The notes: generated from the sequence alone by a model not told the origin. A stretch of 5,664 nucleotides of DNA from Cyclobacteriaceae bacterium (GCA_030589835.1 JAUUZS010000311.1:1-5664), one strand, 5' to 3'. Counted from the first letter of the stretch, positions 1 through 5,664 are shown. Program-made: numbers and translations.

Positions 1-1686
1 CCGATTATTGCTCATGAAATAGGCCAGTGGCCGGTTTATCCCAGATGGTCGGAGATTGAAAAATATACCGGTGTGCTGAAAGCACGGAATTTTGAGGAGT
101 TCAAAGCACAGGCTGAACTAAATGGGATTGCTGATCAAAGTGACCATTTTGCCAAAGCTTCGGGAGCATTGAATCAAATTATGTATAAATATGAGACCGA
201 GTCATTTTTAAGGACTGCCAGCTGCGCCGGAGTGCAACTGCTGAGCATGCAGGACTATCAGGGACAGGGTGAGGCATTTATAGGATGGCTGGACGCACAT
301 TGGGAAAGCAAAGGAATTACAACTCCGGAAAAATTCAAAGAACATTTCTATACTACGGTTCCCTTGCTAAGAATGAAGCAATTTGTCTGGACATCAGAGG
401 AAATTTTTTCGGCAAAAGCACAATTATCCCATCATGGGGAAATGCCTTTGGAAGCACCTTGCAACTGGAAAATAATTGATGAAAGCGGACGAGTCATTTC
501 TACGGGTACATTTGAAAAGCGGCAATTCGATCACGGAACGTTGAGTGATCTCGGTGATATAAGTCTGGATCTTAGGCAGATAAAAAAGGCAGTGCGACTT
601 ACAGTTTCCATTGAGGTGGAAAATACAGAATTTCGTAACCAATGGGATTTTTGGGTTTATCCTACTGAAATGGAGGTGGATGCTGGCGATATATTGATTG
701 CTGACAGACTTAACGATCTCGTAAAAGAGGAACTTGAAAAGGGGGGTAAAATATTGTTACTGGCTCATGAGCTGGGAAATGATGATCATGCAGTAAAGGC
801 ACTATTTTATCCGCTGTATTGGTCGCTAACTTTTTTCCCCGGACAAGGAAAAACATCTATTGGGCTTGTGGTTAATGACACCCATCCGGCGTTTAAGGAT
901 TTTCCAACTACCTATCATTCCGATTGGCAATGGGAAACGATCAGCAGTGACGCCAGGGGATTTATTCTGAACGATTTCCCGAAATCATATAAACCAATTG
1001 CTCAACCCGTTGATGATTTTCATCGCAACAATAAGGTAGGTTCCATTTTTGAGCTAAAAGTTGGAGAAGGCTCAATGCTGATTTGCGGTTATAATCTGAA
1101 AAGTGATTTTCCGGTAGCAAGACAGCTAAAAAGCAGCCTGGTGAAATACATGAACTCAGCGAACTTCAATCCTTCATTAACTGTGGATTACGCCTGGCTG
1201 GAAAAAACCATGCCTGCACTACCAATTGCCTCCAAAGCAGATGTTCCTGAAGCATTTCAGCAAGCGATCCTTTATGTCAATGCTGGTGCCAATCTTCAGG
1301 AGACGGGTACAAATAGTCCATGGACATACGCATTTGATGAGGTAAAGATTAGGGAGAATACTTCTTATCATTTGAAAGCCGATGGAATATGGAAAGATGA
1401 ATCAGGTGCTTCATGGCATGGAAAGCAGATGCAATTACAGATTAGCTGCCCGGAAGGAATGTTGGGGAGCTTGTATGTCCATTTTCATGACTGGAATAAT
1501 AACGCACGCGAAGGAATGCTGGATTTTGAAGGAAGAAAAGTGAAACTTAACAGACATGAGGAGGGTCAATGGGTAAAATTTCATGTGATGCGTGAAGACA
1601 GCAATGATGGCAGTTTGATCCTAAAAACCTCTGCTACTTCAGGCCCAAATTTGATGATTACCAAAGTGGTGTTAGTGACTGAATAG
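1..1686 (+). CDS. GH2-superfamily-like glycoside hydrolase, C-terminal part (5' end outside window)
   Basis: The frame is open from base 1 and ends at TAG 1684-1686, so 561 residues are visible and the N-terminus (sugar-binding domains and most of the barrel) lies to the left. The first visible residues, PIIAHEIGQW, resemble the strand-7 nucleophile region of clan GH-A enzymes; Glu6 (bases 16-18) is the candidate nucleophile by inference. The barrel end follows, including VQLLSMQDYQGQGEAFIGWLD at about 78-98, a pattern I associate with large Bacteroidota 'sugar-binding domain' GH2-type proteins. A beta-sandwich (about 134-224), an alpha/beta domain resembling the GATase-like domain of some beta-galactosidases (about 229-389, with KGGKILLLAHE) and a C-terminal jelly-roll-like domain (about 420-561) come next. 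The protein probably hydrolyses oligosaccharides in the periplasm; the substrate cannot be read from the sequence. It is convergent with the lipoprotein glycosidase at 2110-3927. The GTG at 73 is internal and not the start. The acid/base residue is not visible, so GH2 membership is likely rather than proven. Confidence 0.8.
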   Translation, partial: PIIAHEIGQWPVYPRWSEIEKYTGVLKARNFEEFKAQAELNGIADQSDHFAKASGALNQIMYKYETESFLRTASCAGVQLLSMQDYQGQGEAFIGWLDAHWESKGITTPEKFKEHFYTTVPLLRMKQFVWTSEEIFSAKAQLSHHGEMPLEAPCNWKIIDESGRVISTGTFEKRQFDHGTLSDLGDISLDLRQIKKAVRLTVSIEVENTEFRNQWDFWVYPTEMEVDAGDILIADRLNDLVKEELEKGGKILLLAHELGNDDHAVKALFYPLYWSLTFFPGQGKTSIGLVVNDTHPAFKDFPTTYHSDWQWETISSDARGFILNDFPKSYKPIAQPVDDFHRNNKVGSIFELKVGEGSMLICGYNLKSDFPVARQLKSSLVKYMNSANFNPSLTVDYAWLEKTMPALPIASKADVPEAFQQAILYVNAGANLQETGTNSPWTYAFDEVKIRENTSYHLKADGIWKDESGASWHGKQMQLQISCPEGMLGSLYVHFHDWNNNAREGMLDFEGRKVKLNRHEEGQWVKFHVMREDSNDGSLILKTSATSGPNLMITKVVLVTE

Positions 1687-1723
1687 ATATTCAGAATCCA
1701 GTATTTTTCGCGAAATTGCATTA

Positions 1724-1748
1724 GGGCACCTCTAATAACTCCATTTTG
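1724..1748 (+). repeat. Left terminal inverted repeat of the MITE-like element
   Basis: This 25-base end pairs with 1860-1884 in inverted orientation. Mismatches fall only at repeat positions 12, 16, 20 and 24; the outer 11 bases (GGGCACCTCTA) are perfect. Read on the minus strand it encodes the last residues of the element-wide open frame, ending MELLEVP and then TAA. Confidence 0.75.
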
Positions 1749-1859
1749 TTTCCCAACTTGGGCTTTTTCCCAGCTACTGTGTTACCAAAATACTCATTTA
1801 GCGATGCTAAACTCCGTTTTTGGTGCCTTGTATCTGAAAAAAATATCTGTGTTGGTATT

Positions 1860-1884
1860 CCAAAAGGAATTAATAGAGGTGCCC
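1860..1884 (-). repeat. Right terminal inverted repeat of the MITE-like element
   Basis: This is the inverted partner of 1724-1748, with 21 of 25 positions identical. It also carries most of a small hairpin of its own (GGAAT at 1866-1870 pairs with ATTCC at 1857-1861). The flanking ATTA at 1885-1888 duplicates 1720-1723. Confidence 0.75.
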
Positions 1885-1909
1885 ATTAGTAAATCAAATA
1901 TTAATTTTG

Positions 1910-1959
1910 CCATTTGAAATGGAAGGTTGCCTGCCGGCCGCAGGCAGGGAAAATGGAAG
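1910..1959. repeat. Twin hairpins with GC-rich REP-like palindrome
   Basis: Two hairpins lie in a row: CCATTT-G-AAATGG at 1910-1922, then TGCCTGC-CGGCC-GCAGGCA at 1928-1946. The second is strikingly GC-rich in an AT-rich spacer. A 9-base direct repeat, AAATGGAAG, brackets the GC-rich palindrome at 1917-1925 and 1951-1959. CCTGCCGGC-type palindromes of this sort are, to my knowledge, dispersed in many copies in Bacteroidota intergenic regions. Lying between convergent genes, the structure could slow or end transcription from either side, but there is no T-run, so I call it a repeat and not a terminator. Confidence 0.55.
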
Positions 1960-2109
1960 ATTGGAATAAAAAGTATGCGAAGCTTTTTGCATTCCATTAT
2001 TCCCATATTCCTGTTAATAAATATAAAGATTTAAATCTGCGATTATCCTTTGCAACAAGGTGAATTGACGTAGTTCTGAAATTAGCTTGCTTCTTTATCC
2101 AATCTACTT

Positions 2110-3927
2110 CTATTTTCTAACTAAAATTGCCCAGTCTTTTTCAGCATCCTGAGGGGCAGCGCCAAGCTCAACAGCCGAACCTCCTTCTACTGTTGTAAGT
2201 GCCGTCTGAAGCAAATCACCACCACTTCTCGGATTATACCAGCTCACGCTAAATGATCCTTCAGCTCCTTCCAGATTGAGGCTTGTCTCTCCTCCATAAG
2301 GAAGGTAAATTAGGTAAATTTCATTTTCTTTTGACAGGCAATAATTGCTTTCACCTACCAGTTCGTCTGTAGGCTCCATTTCCCAGAAAGGAATATTTTT
2401 TTGAAAAAACTCAATGCCATATCTGGTAAAATCCCACAGTCTCTCTCTTGATCTCCAATCTTCGCAACCCAGATCATTATTATGGTTTTTATATCCAAAA
2501 TACCATTCGGCACCACCACCACCTGCCATAAGGTTTCCCCATAGGACTTCAGCTCGAACAGCATGTTGATTGTTGTCTTCCCGGTCGTCCGGATCAACTC
2601 CACGTTGTGCAGGACCAATTTCATCAATACATACCACCCATTGCTTTCCGGCTTCCCCGGAGGCTTTTGACCAATGAATTGTTTCTTCATGGGCACTTCG
2701 CATATTACCGATTTGGATCGATGGGCCATCCAGGTTTGGATCCCCTAATAGCTGATCAAATATTTTGTAACGAGGTTTCGTACCCGAATGCGTATGAATG
2801 ACCACATAACTTTGATATGGATCAGTCTCTTTCATATAGTTTACCATTGCTTTCTGCTGGGGAACGGTTTGGGCATCAGGCGTGAAACTTGCCGGACCGT
2901 TTTCCTCTCCCATATTCCATGTAATGGCCAAATGATGACCAAAGCGGGCAATCAGCTCCCGGTAATACAATTTCCGTTGAGGTCCTGTATCACCATTGTC
3001 CAGAAGCAATTCATTTTCCGTTTCCTGGGTAACCATGTGCAGCATCAATCCCAAACTTTCCATGTGGTCAAAAACGATCTCCCATTGATCAAGCTTGCTG
3101 CAATCAAAACGATGCCGTTCGTCATAACCGGTATAAGGCCAGACATCTTTGCCATCTCCTTCAATATTCATGGTAAGAAAATATACAGAATTCATGCCTT
3201 TTGATGCCAGGTAATTCATGGCCCCAATCAGACTTTTGCCTTTACCCCCTTGCCATGAAGGTTCGCCTTGTTTCCAATCTTTAAGATGAGGTGCATAGGA
3301 ATGAAGAATATCCTTATTTTTCGCTTCACCGCTTCTGTTTTCCGGACTGCTTCCTTTATATGTACCATCAAAATCAGCATAGCCAAGAAGGTTCTCCGGA
3401 CTGTCTGCTCCGCCTTTCAGGAAATACTCTCCAGATTCCTGGAATTGCAAATATCTTCCTCCAATATAGTTTAATCTACCTTTAGCCCTCAGATCGGGAA
3501 GCGACGCCAGACTATGTTTCACATTGATCTTTCCTTGCGTTCCATCAAATGCTACCGCTTCACCGGCATCTGGATTTGTATCAATTGCGATGTTTTCTCC
3601 GGTTCGGAAGGATGCCGTATAGGTCCATTCACCAAGCTCGTCCGGCCTGAAAATTGCCTTCCATACCTTTCCGGATGAAGCGCTTGTTTCCCCGGCATCG
3701 CCATCAGCTGCAAAATAGCCGGGCACCAGGTAGGTCTTTTCCCCATTCGAAAAAGTAACATTTAAGCGATAATCTGTAAAAGGATTTACCTTAGCATCTT
3801 CCGCAGATTCGGGGCCTTCAAATGTAAGCACTACTTTATCCCATTTTTGGGCGTCGATTGCTTGTTGAACATCACATCCTGCAAACAAAAGGATAAAAAA
3901 GATGAAAATTAATTTAGGGTGTTTCAT
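2110..3927 (-). CDS. Lipoprotein glycoside hydrolase with DUF5060-like domain and C-terminal collagen-binding-like beta domain
   Basis: This complete 605-residue gene starts at ATG 3927-3925 and stops at TAG 2112-2110. Residues 1-18 form a lipoprotein signal peptide: Lys5, a hydrophobic run, then LLFAGC with Cys18 as the likely lipidated residue, so the enzyme is membrane-anchored on the periplasmic or outer face. Residues about 28-110 form a beta-rich DUF5060-like domain (FEGP, NPFTDY, GELGEW-like turn). Residues about 150-515 look like a clan GH-A-type TIM barrel. WNMGEEN (337-343) supplies the probable acid/base Glu341 or Glu342, and VVCIDEIGPA (431-440) the probable nucleophile Glu436; HTHSG (378-382) and GGAEWYFGY (471-479) look like active-site loops. 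Residues about 525-603 resemble the 'putative collagen-binding domain' that closes many such glycosidases. These role assignments are inferred from motif position. The substrate is unknown; related architectures occur in loci for complex plant or algal polysaccharides. It converges on the GH2-like gene, which suggests a shared carbohydrate locus. The start is fixed by the signal peptide; no strong ribosome binding site is seen. Confidence 0.88.
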   Translation of the reverse strand: MKHPKLIFIFFILLFAGCDVQQAIDAQKWDKVVLTFEGPESAEDAKVNPFTDYRLNVTFSNGEKTYLVPGYFAADGDAGETSASSGKVWKAIFRPDELGEWTYTASFRTGENIAIDTNPDAGEAVAFDGTQGKINVKHSLASLPDLRAKGRLNYIGGRYLQFQESGEYFLKGGADSPENLLGYADFDGTYKGSSPENRSGEAKNKDILHSYAPHLKDWKQGEPSWQGGKGKSLIGAMNYLASKGMNSVYFLTMNIEGDGKDVWPYTGYDERHRFDCSKLDQWEIVFDHMESLGLMLHMVTQETENELLLDNGDTGPQRKLYYRELIARFGHHLAITWNMGEENGPASFTPDAQTVPQQKAMVNYMKETDPYQSYVVIHTHSGTKPRYKIFDQLLGDPNLDGPSIQIGNMRSAHEETIHWSKASGEAGKQWVVCIDEIGPAQRGVDPDDREDNNQHAVRAEVLWGNLMAGGGGAEWYFGYKNHNNDLGCEDWRSRERLWDFTRYGIEFFQKNIPFWEMEPTDELVGESNYCLSKENEIYLIYLPYGGETSLNLEGAEGSFSVSWYNPRSGGDLLQTALTTVEGGSAVELGAAPQDAEKDWAILVRK

Positions 3928-3950
3928 TGGGCTTTTATTTAGTATTATTC

Positions 3951-3981
3951 TAAAAATAGATTAAAATCCGTTTTTATCAAT
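3951..3981 (-). promoter_or_regulatory. Candidate Bacteroidota-type promoter for the lipoprotein glycosidase
   Basis: On the minus strand, ATTG (3981-3978) is followed after 19 bases by TATTTTTA (3958-3951). The Bacteroidota consensus is TTTG, about 19-21 bases, then TAnnTTTG, so each box has one mismatch and the spacing is right. It would start transcription some 15-20 bases before the ATG at 3927. In AT-rich DNA such matches also arise by chance. Confidence 0.3.
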
Positions 3982-4099
3982 TATAATTTCTTTGGATGTT
4001 AAAGAATTATCACAAGAAATCAATGGAAATTTAAGACAAATGCTTCCGCGAAGGGTTGCAATAGCTGGCAGGCTCTGGTTTTAGCGATAATTTAATTCA

Positions 4100-4258
4100 A
4101 TGAATACCTGTTTCTTGTTTTGCATTTCTATTCTGTGGCTTGCTGCTTTATTTTCTTTGTTCTTTTCGCTGGATAGTATTTTAATCGTCCGAAATTATAC
4201 TGAATTCAACATCCCAGTTACAAACTACACCAGCATCTCATTAATCATAACCAAGTGA
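4100..4258 (+). CDS. Possible 52-residue single-span membrane protein (hypothetical)
   Basis: ATG at 4100-4102 opens a 52-codon frame ending at TGA 4256-4258. The predicted product begins MNTCFLFCISILWLAALFSL and continues hydrophobic to about residue 30, which would make one membrane helix, then has a polar tail (RNYTEFNIPVTNYTS). I recognise no family. Support: it is the only plausible plus-strand reading frame in front of the strong plus-facing terminator at 4337-4380, with 78 bases between stop and stem. Against: no clear ribosome binding site or promoter, and pyrimidine-rich AT-rich DNA easily encodes hydrophobic peptides by chance. A non-coding small RNA ending at the same terminator is an alternative. 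Confidence 0.2.
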   Translation: MNTCFLFCISILWLAALFSLFFSLDSILIVRNYTEFNIPVTNYTSISLIITK

Positions 4259-4322
4259 TATTATTTCATATTTCGGAATAGATTTCTTTTTATTACATTT
4301 GGTTGATTGTAGCAATACAATC

Positions 4323-4342
4323 ATTTGACAATGATGAAAACT
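4323..4342 (-). repeat. 20-base near-copy of an M56-gene segment
   Basis: This sequence matches 5173-5192 at 19 of 20 positions, in the same orientation (the single difference is at 4336/5186). At 5173-5192 it lies inside the M56 gene and encodes the conserved SFNHCQI stretch. Read in the corresponding minus-strand frame here, it gives IADSFHHCQM against LANSFNHCQI in the gene. Beyond this the similarity fades, with a possible 4-base gap before a weaker match. It may be a worn remnant of a second M56 gene, or coincidence. Confidence 0.35.
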
Positions 4343-4380
4343 GTCGGCAATGGAGACGCACCAAAACCGACAGTTTTTTT
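4337..4380 (+). terminator. Intrinsic terminator, strongest on plus strand, possibly bidirectional
   Basis: AAAACTGTCGG (4337-4347) pairs perfectly over 11 bases with CCGACAGTTTT (4367-4377), with a 19-base loop in which TGG/CCA can add three inner pairs. A run of seven T (4374-4380) follows on the plus strand. On the minus strand it lies 42 bases after the M56 stop and ends in four T, so it can also end the M56 transcript. The better T-run faces the plus direction, where no established gene precedes it. Confidence 0.75.
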
Positions 4381-4418
4381 ATTTAAACAATGGAAGAAAA
4401 GAATTAATTTCTTTTAGT

Positions 4419-5664
4419 TTACCGAGGTCTGTCATAGGTCATAGTAGGAAAGTAAACACTTACTCTTTCACTACCTCTCATAGCTGGTTCCCAGTCCGGG
4501 ATTTGAGTAAGAATTTTTTCGTAAGCATCATTTATTTCTGGATATTCGCTTCCTTTAATGATATGTCCATCCCTGACTTTTCCTTGTTTATCGATAATGA
4601 AACGATAGACTAGGTTATATGCCTTAGTTTGTGCCAGTGATTTAGCTTCTGGATAGTTGTTTAATTGGTTTTTAAACCACTCTTGAAATTTGCCTTGTGA
4701 AAACTTTGGTCGTTTAGAGAGACCCCACATAGAATATATCAGATCATCTGAATTAACTGTTGTCTGAACAATCCAAGGTGCTTCCTTTAGCGATTGTCTC
4801 ACGTCATCAACACGTTTATGCGGTATTGATTCGTCAATCAAAAGGAATATCCATTCATTGCTAACTTCACACCACTTTAAACCTTGTCCCTTGATTTCTT
4901 CCAAAGTGCACAACTTGTTGTTGATGTAGTTGCCATCTTTCCTAATCTCGATTTTTTGATTGAATTCCTCATATTGATTTTGTGTGATTTCTGAGGTTGA
5001 GACAGAGTTTTCCAACGGTTTATCTTTTTGTAGATTCATAATTTCAGTTGGATTTTCCCCTTTTTTGCCGAATGCCATCAGCAAAAAGACAAGTAACGGA
5101 AGAAAAGTCGCCACTTTCCAATTCCATGCTCTACTACTTTTTAATTTGTTCATCATAGTAATACGATTTTTAATTTGACAATGATTAAAACTATTTGCTA
5201 GTGCGAACTTTTGATGTCCAACACTTTTTTGAATAATTAGCAATTGATAATTGGTTGCATCTATTCCTGAATTGATGGTATGTTCATCAGCTTGGAACTC
5301 ATGAATTTCTTTTATATCCCTATTCATATAATAGATAAGTGGATTGAACCAATACATGATTTTGACCAATTCCATCAGCATTAAATCATAAAAATGCCCT
5401 TGCCTGATGTGTGATAATTCATGTGTGAGGATTGCTTTAGAATTTGTTTCATAATCGTGTTTGGACATCACTATGAATTTCCCAAATGTGAAGGCGGGAA
5501 TACCATCATCAAGAATATTTAACCGAACACCATTTAAAGACCTTTTCTTAGATCGTCTAATTAACTGCATGACCTTTAGAAGACGAATAAGAAGTAGGCA
5601 CACTGATATAAGAACACCTGTTGTATACAATAGAAGTAAGACCATTTCAGTTGAAATATTATAA
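4419..5664 (-). CDS. M56 family (BlaR1-type) membrane metallopeptidase with ExbD-like and TonB-C-like segments, N-terminus outside window
   Basis: The frame is open to the right edge and stops at TAA 4421-4419. 414 residues are visible; positions below count from the internal Met at 5645. A membrane helix lies at 2-23. The zinc site is HELSH (75-79) with the third ligand probably Glu116 in HEFQADEH, the M56 signature; LANSFNHCQIKNRITMM (149-165) is the conserved stretch after it. A last membrane helix at about 178-192 places the remainder in the periplasm. Residues about 231-303 (IEIRKDGNYINNK, later FLLIDESIPHKRVDDV) resemble the periplasmic fold of ExbD/TolR. Residues about 340-402 (VYRFIIDKQGKVRDGHII, then IPDWEPAM) resemble a TonB C-terminal domain. 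Family members sense envelope signals and cleave a BlaI-type repressor; that partner gene would normally lie upstream, right of the window. M56 proteins usually have further N-terminal helices, so the Met at 5645 is not the start. The ExbD-like call is by eye and less sure than the rest. Confidence 0.88.
   Translation of the reverse strand, partial: YNISTEMVLLLLYTTGVLISVCLLLIRLLKVMQLIRRSKKRSLNGVRLNILDDGIPAFTFGKFIVMSKHDYETNSKAILTHELSHIRQGHFYDLMLMELVKIMYWFNPLIYYMNRDIKEIHEFQADEHTINSGIDATNYQLLIIQKSVGHQKFALANSFNHCQIKNRITMMNKLKSSRAWNWKVATFLPLLVFLLMAFGKKGENPTEIMNLQKDKPLENSVSTSEITQNQYEEFNQKIEIRKDGNYINNKLCTLEEIKGQGLKWCEVSNEWIFLLIDESIPHKRVDDVRQSLKEAPWIVQTTVNSDDLIYSMWGLSKRPKFSQGKFQEWFKNQLNNYPEAKSLAQTKAYNLVYRFIIDKQGKVRDGHIIKGSEYPEINDAYEKILTQIPDWEPAMRGSERVSVYFPTMTYDRPR
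5173..5192 (-). repeat. M56-gene segment repeated downstream of the gene
   Basis: This is the intragenic copy of the 20-base near-repeat found at 4323-4342, 850 bases away and in the same orientation. It encodes SFNHCQI, just after the zinc-binding part of the peptidase domain and before its last membrane helix. Confidence 0.35.

Larger units (their letters stand above)
1724..1884. mobile_element. MITE-like non-autonomous element (161 bp) with terminal inverted repeats and ATTA target duplication
   Basis: The two ends are inverted copies. The left end reads GGGCACCTCTAATAACTCC and the complement of the right end reads GGGCACCTCTATTAATTCC. The first 11 bases are identical, and 21 of 25 match overall. 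The sequence is flanked on each side by ATTA (1720-1723 and 1885-1888), and the similarity stops exactly at the GGG/CCC boundary, as expected for a transposed unit with a 4-bp target duplication. It is too short for a transposase, so it must be moved in trans. IS5-like families make short AT-rich duplications, but I cannot assign the family. Inside are hairpins at 1752-1762 (CCCAA-C-TTGGG), 1797-1811 (TTTAGC-GAT-GCTAAA) and 1857-1870 (ATTCC-AAAA-GGAAT). On the minus strand one frame is open through the whole element (53 codons, 1882 down to 1724), followed by TAA made by the target duplication at 1721-1723. Confidence 0.75.
1687..2109. other. Intergenic region between convergent genes, holding mobile and repeat sequence
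   Basis: This 423-base gap separates the stops of two convergent glycosidase genes. It holds a MITE-like element at 1724-1884 and two hairpins with flanking direct repeats at 1910-1959. The rest is AT-rich. A perfect 10-base palindrome TTTCGCGAAA sits at 1706-1715, just after the first gene, and a perfect 12-base palindrome AGATTTAAATCT sits at 2027-2038; neither has a T-run that would make it a convincing intrinsic terminator. I see no credible gene, tRNA or other RNA gene here. Confidence 0.7.
3928..4418. other. AT-rich spacer between two minus-strand genes
   Basis: This 491-base gap lies upstream of the lipoprotein gene and downstream of the M56 gene. It contains a weak promoter candidate for the lipoprotein gene (3951-3981), a possible 52-codon plus-strand gene (4100-4258), a 20-base near-copy of part of the M56 gene (4323-4342), and a hairpin terminator (4337-4380). 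Nothing tRNA-like, riboswitch-like or repeat-array-like is apparent. The size and the plus-facing terminator suggest that more than simple gene separation occurs here. Confidence 0.6.

Noticed and set aside
73..75. GTG as the start of the first gene
   Set aside because: The frame stays open upstream to base 1 and the upstream residues (PIIAHEIGQW and following) fit the same protein family, so the gene is simply cut by the window edge.
1706..1715. TTTCGCGAAA palindrome as an operator or terminator
   Set aside because: It lies after a stop codon with no T-run and no promoter nearby; a 10-base palindrome is easily accidental.
1794..2006. 70-codon minus-strand open frame in the spacer
   Set aside because: It runs through the right part of the MITE and the GC palindrome, has no family resemblance, and its composition follows the repeats.
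2027..2038. AGATTTAAATCT palindrome as a terminator of the lipoprotein gene
   Set aside because: It is all A/T apart from one base per arm, so the hairpin would be weak, and no T-run follows on the minus strand.
2355..2729. 124-codon minus-strand open frame inside the lipoprotein gene
   Set aside because: It is a different frame of a well-supported 605-residue gene with continuous domain motifs; no independent support.
2788..3204. 138-codon plus-strand open frame opposite the lipoprotein gene
   Set aside because: It is antisense to a conserved catalytic region and shows no recognisable motifs; it is a shadow of the real gene.
5643..5645. ATG as the start of the M56 gene
   Set aside because: The frame is open to the window edge and M56 proteins normally have more N-terminal membrane helices before this point.
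1..5664. CRISPR array, tRNA, rRNA, toxin-antitoxin pair or phage genes
   Set aside because: No regularly spaced repeats, no cloverleaf or rRNA-like sequence, and no protein with the relevant motifs on either strand.

Overview
The window looks like part of a chromosome from a polysaccharide-degrading Bacteroidota bacterium, probably a Cytophagia-type (Cyclobacteriaceae-like) organism. The clues are a large GH2-like glycosidase, a DUF5060-type lipoprotein glycosidase, a BlaR1/M56 peptidase carrying a TonB-like C-terminus, AT-rich spacers, no strong Shine-Dalgarno sequences, and one weak match to the Bacteroidota -33/-7 promoter. The genus is inferred from gene style, not proven.

Layout: (1) 1-1686, plus strand, is the C-terminal 561 residues of a GH2-superfamily-like glycoside hydrolase whose N-terminus lies left of the window. 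(2) 1687-2109 is a non-coding gap between convergent genes. It holds a 161-bp MITE-like element (25-bp imperfect terminal inverted repeats, ATTA target duplication) and, beside it, two small hairpins, one of them a GC-rich palindrome of the kind scattered through Bacteroidota genomes. (3) 2110-3927, minus strand, is a complete 605-residue lipoprotein glycosidase with a DUF5060-like N-terminal domain, a TIM-barrel-like catalytic region and a C-terminal beta domain. (4) 3928-4418 is an AT-rich spacer with a weak promoter for the lipoprotein gene, a possible 52-codon membrane miniprotein gene on the plus strand, and a strong hairpin plus T-run terminator. (5) 4419-5664, minus strand, is an M56 (BlaR1-type) membrane metallopeptidase, cut by the right edge, with an ExbD-like and then a TonB-C-like segment after its last membrane helix.

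Functionally, the first two genes fit a carbohydrate-utilisation locus: a lipoprotein enzyme at the cell envelope and an exo-acting GH2-type enzyme that would trim oligosaccharides. The M56 gene is a signalling or envelope gene and is probably the distal part of a regulator-sensor pair, with its BlaI-type repressor expected to the right of the window. No new defence or mobile system is evident. The most unusual items are the MITE that stays open in one reading frame across its whole length, the M56/ExbD-like/TonB-like domain order, and the plus-strand terminator that has no obvious gene in front of it except the 52-codon candidate.
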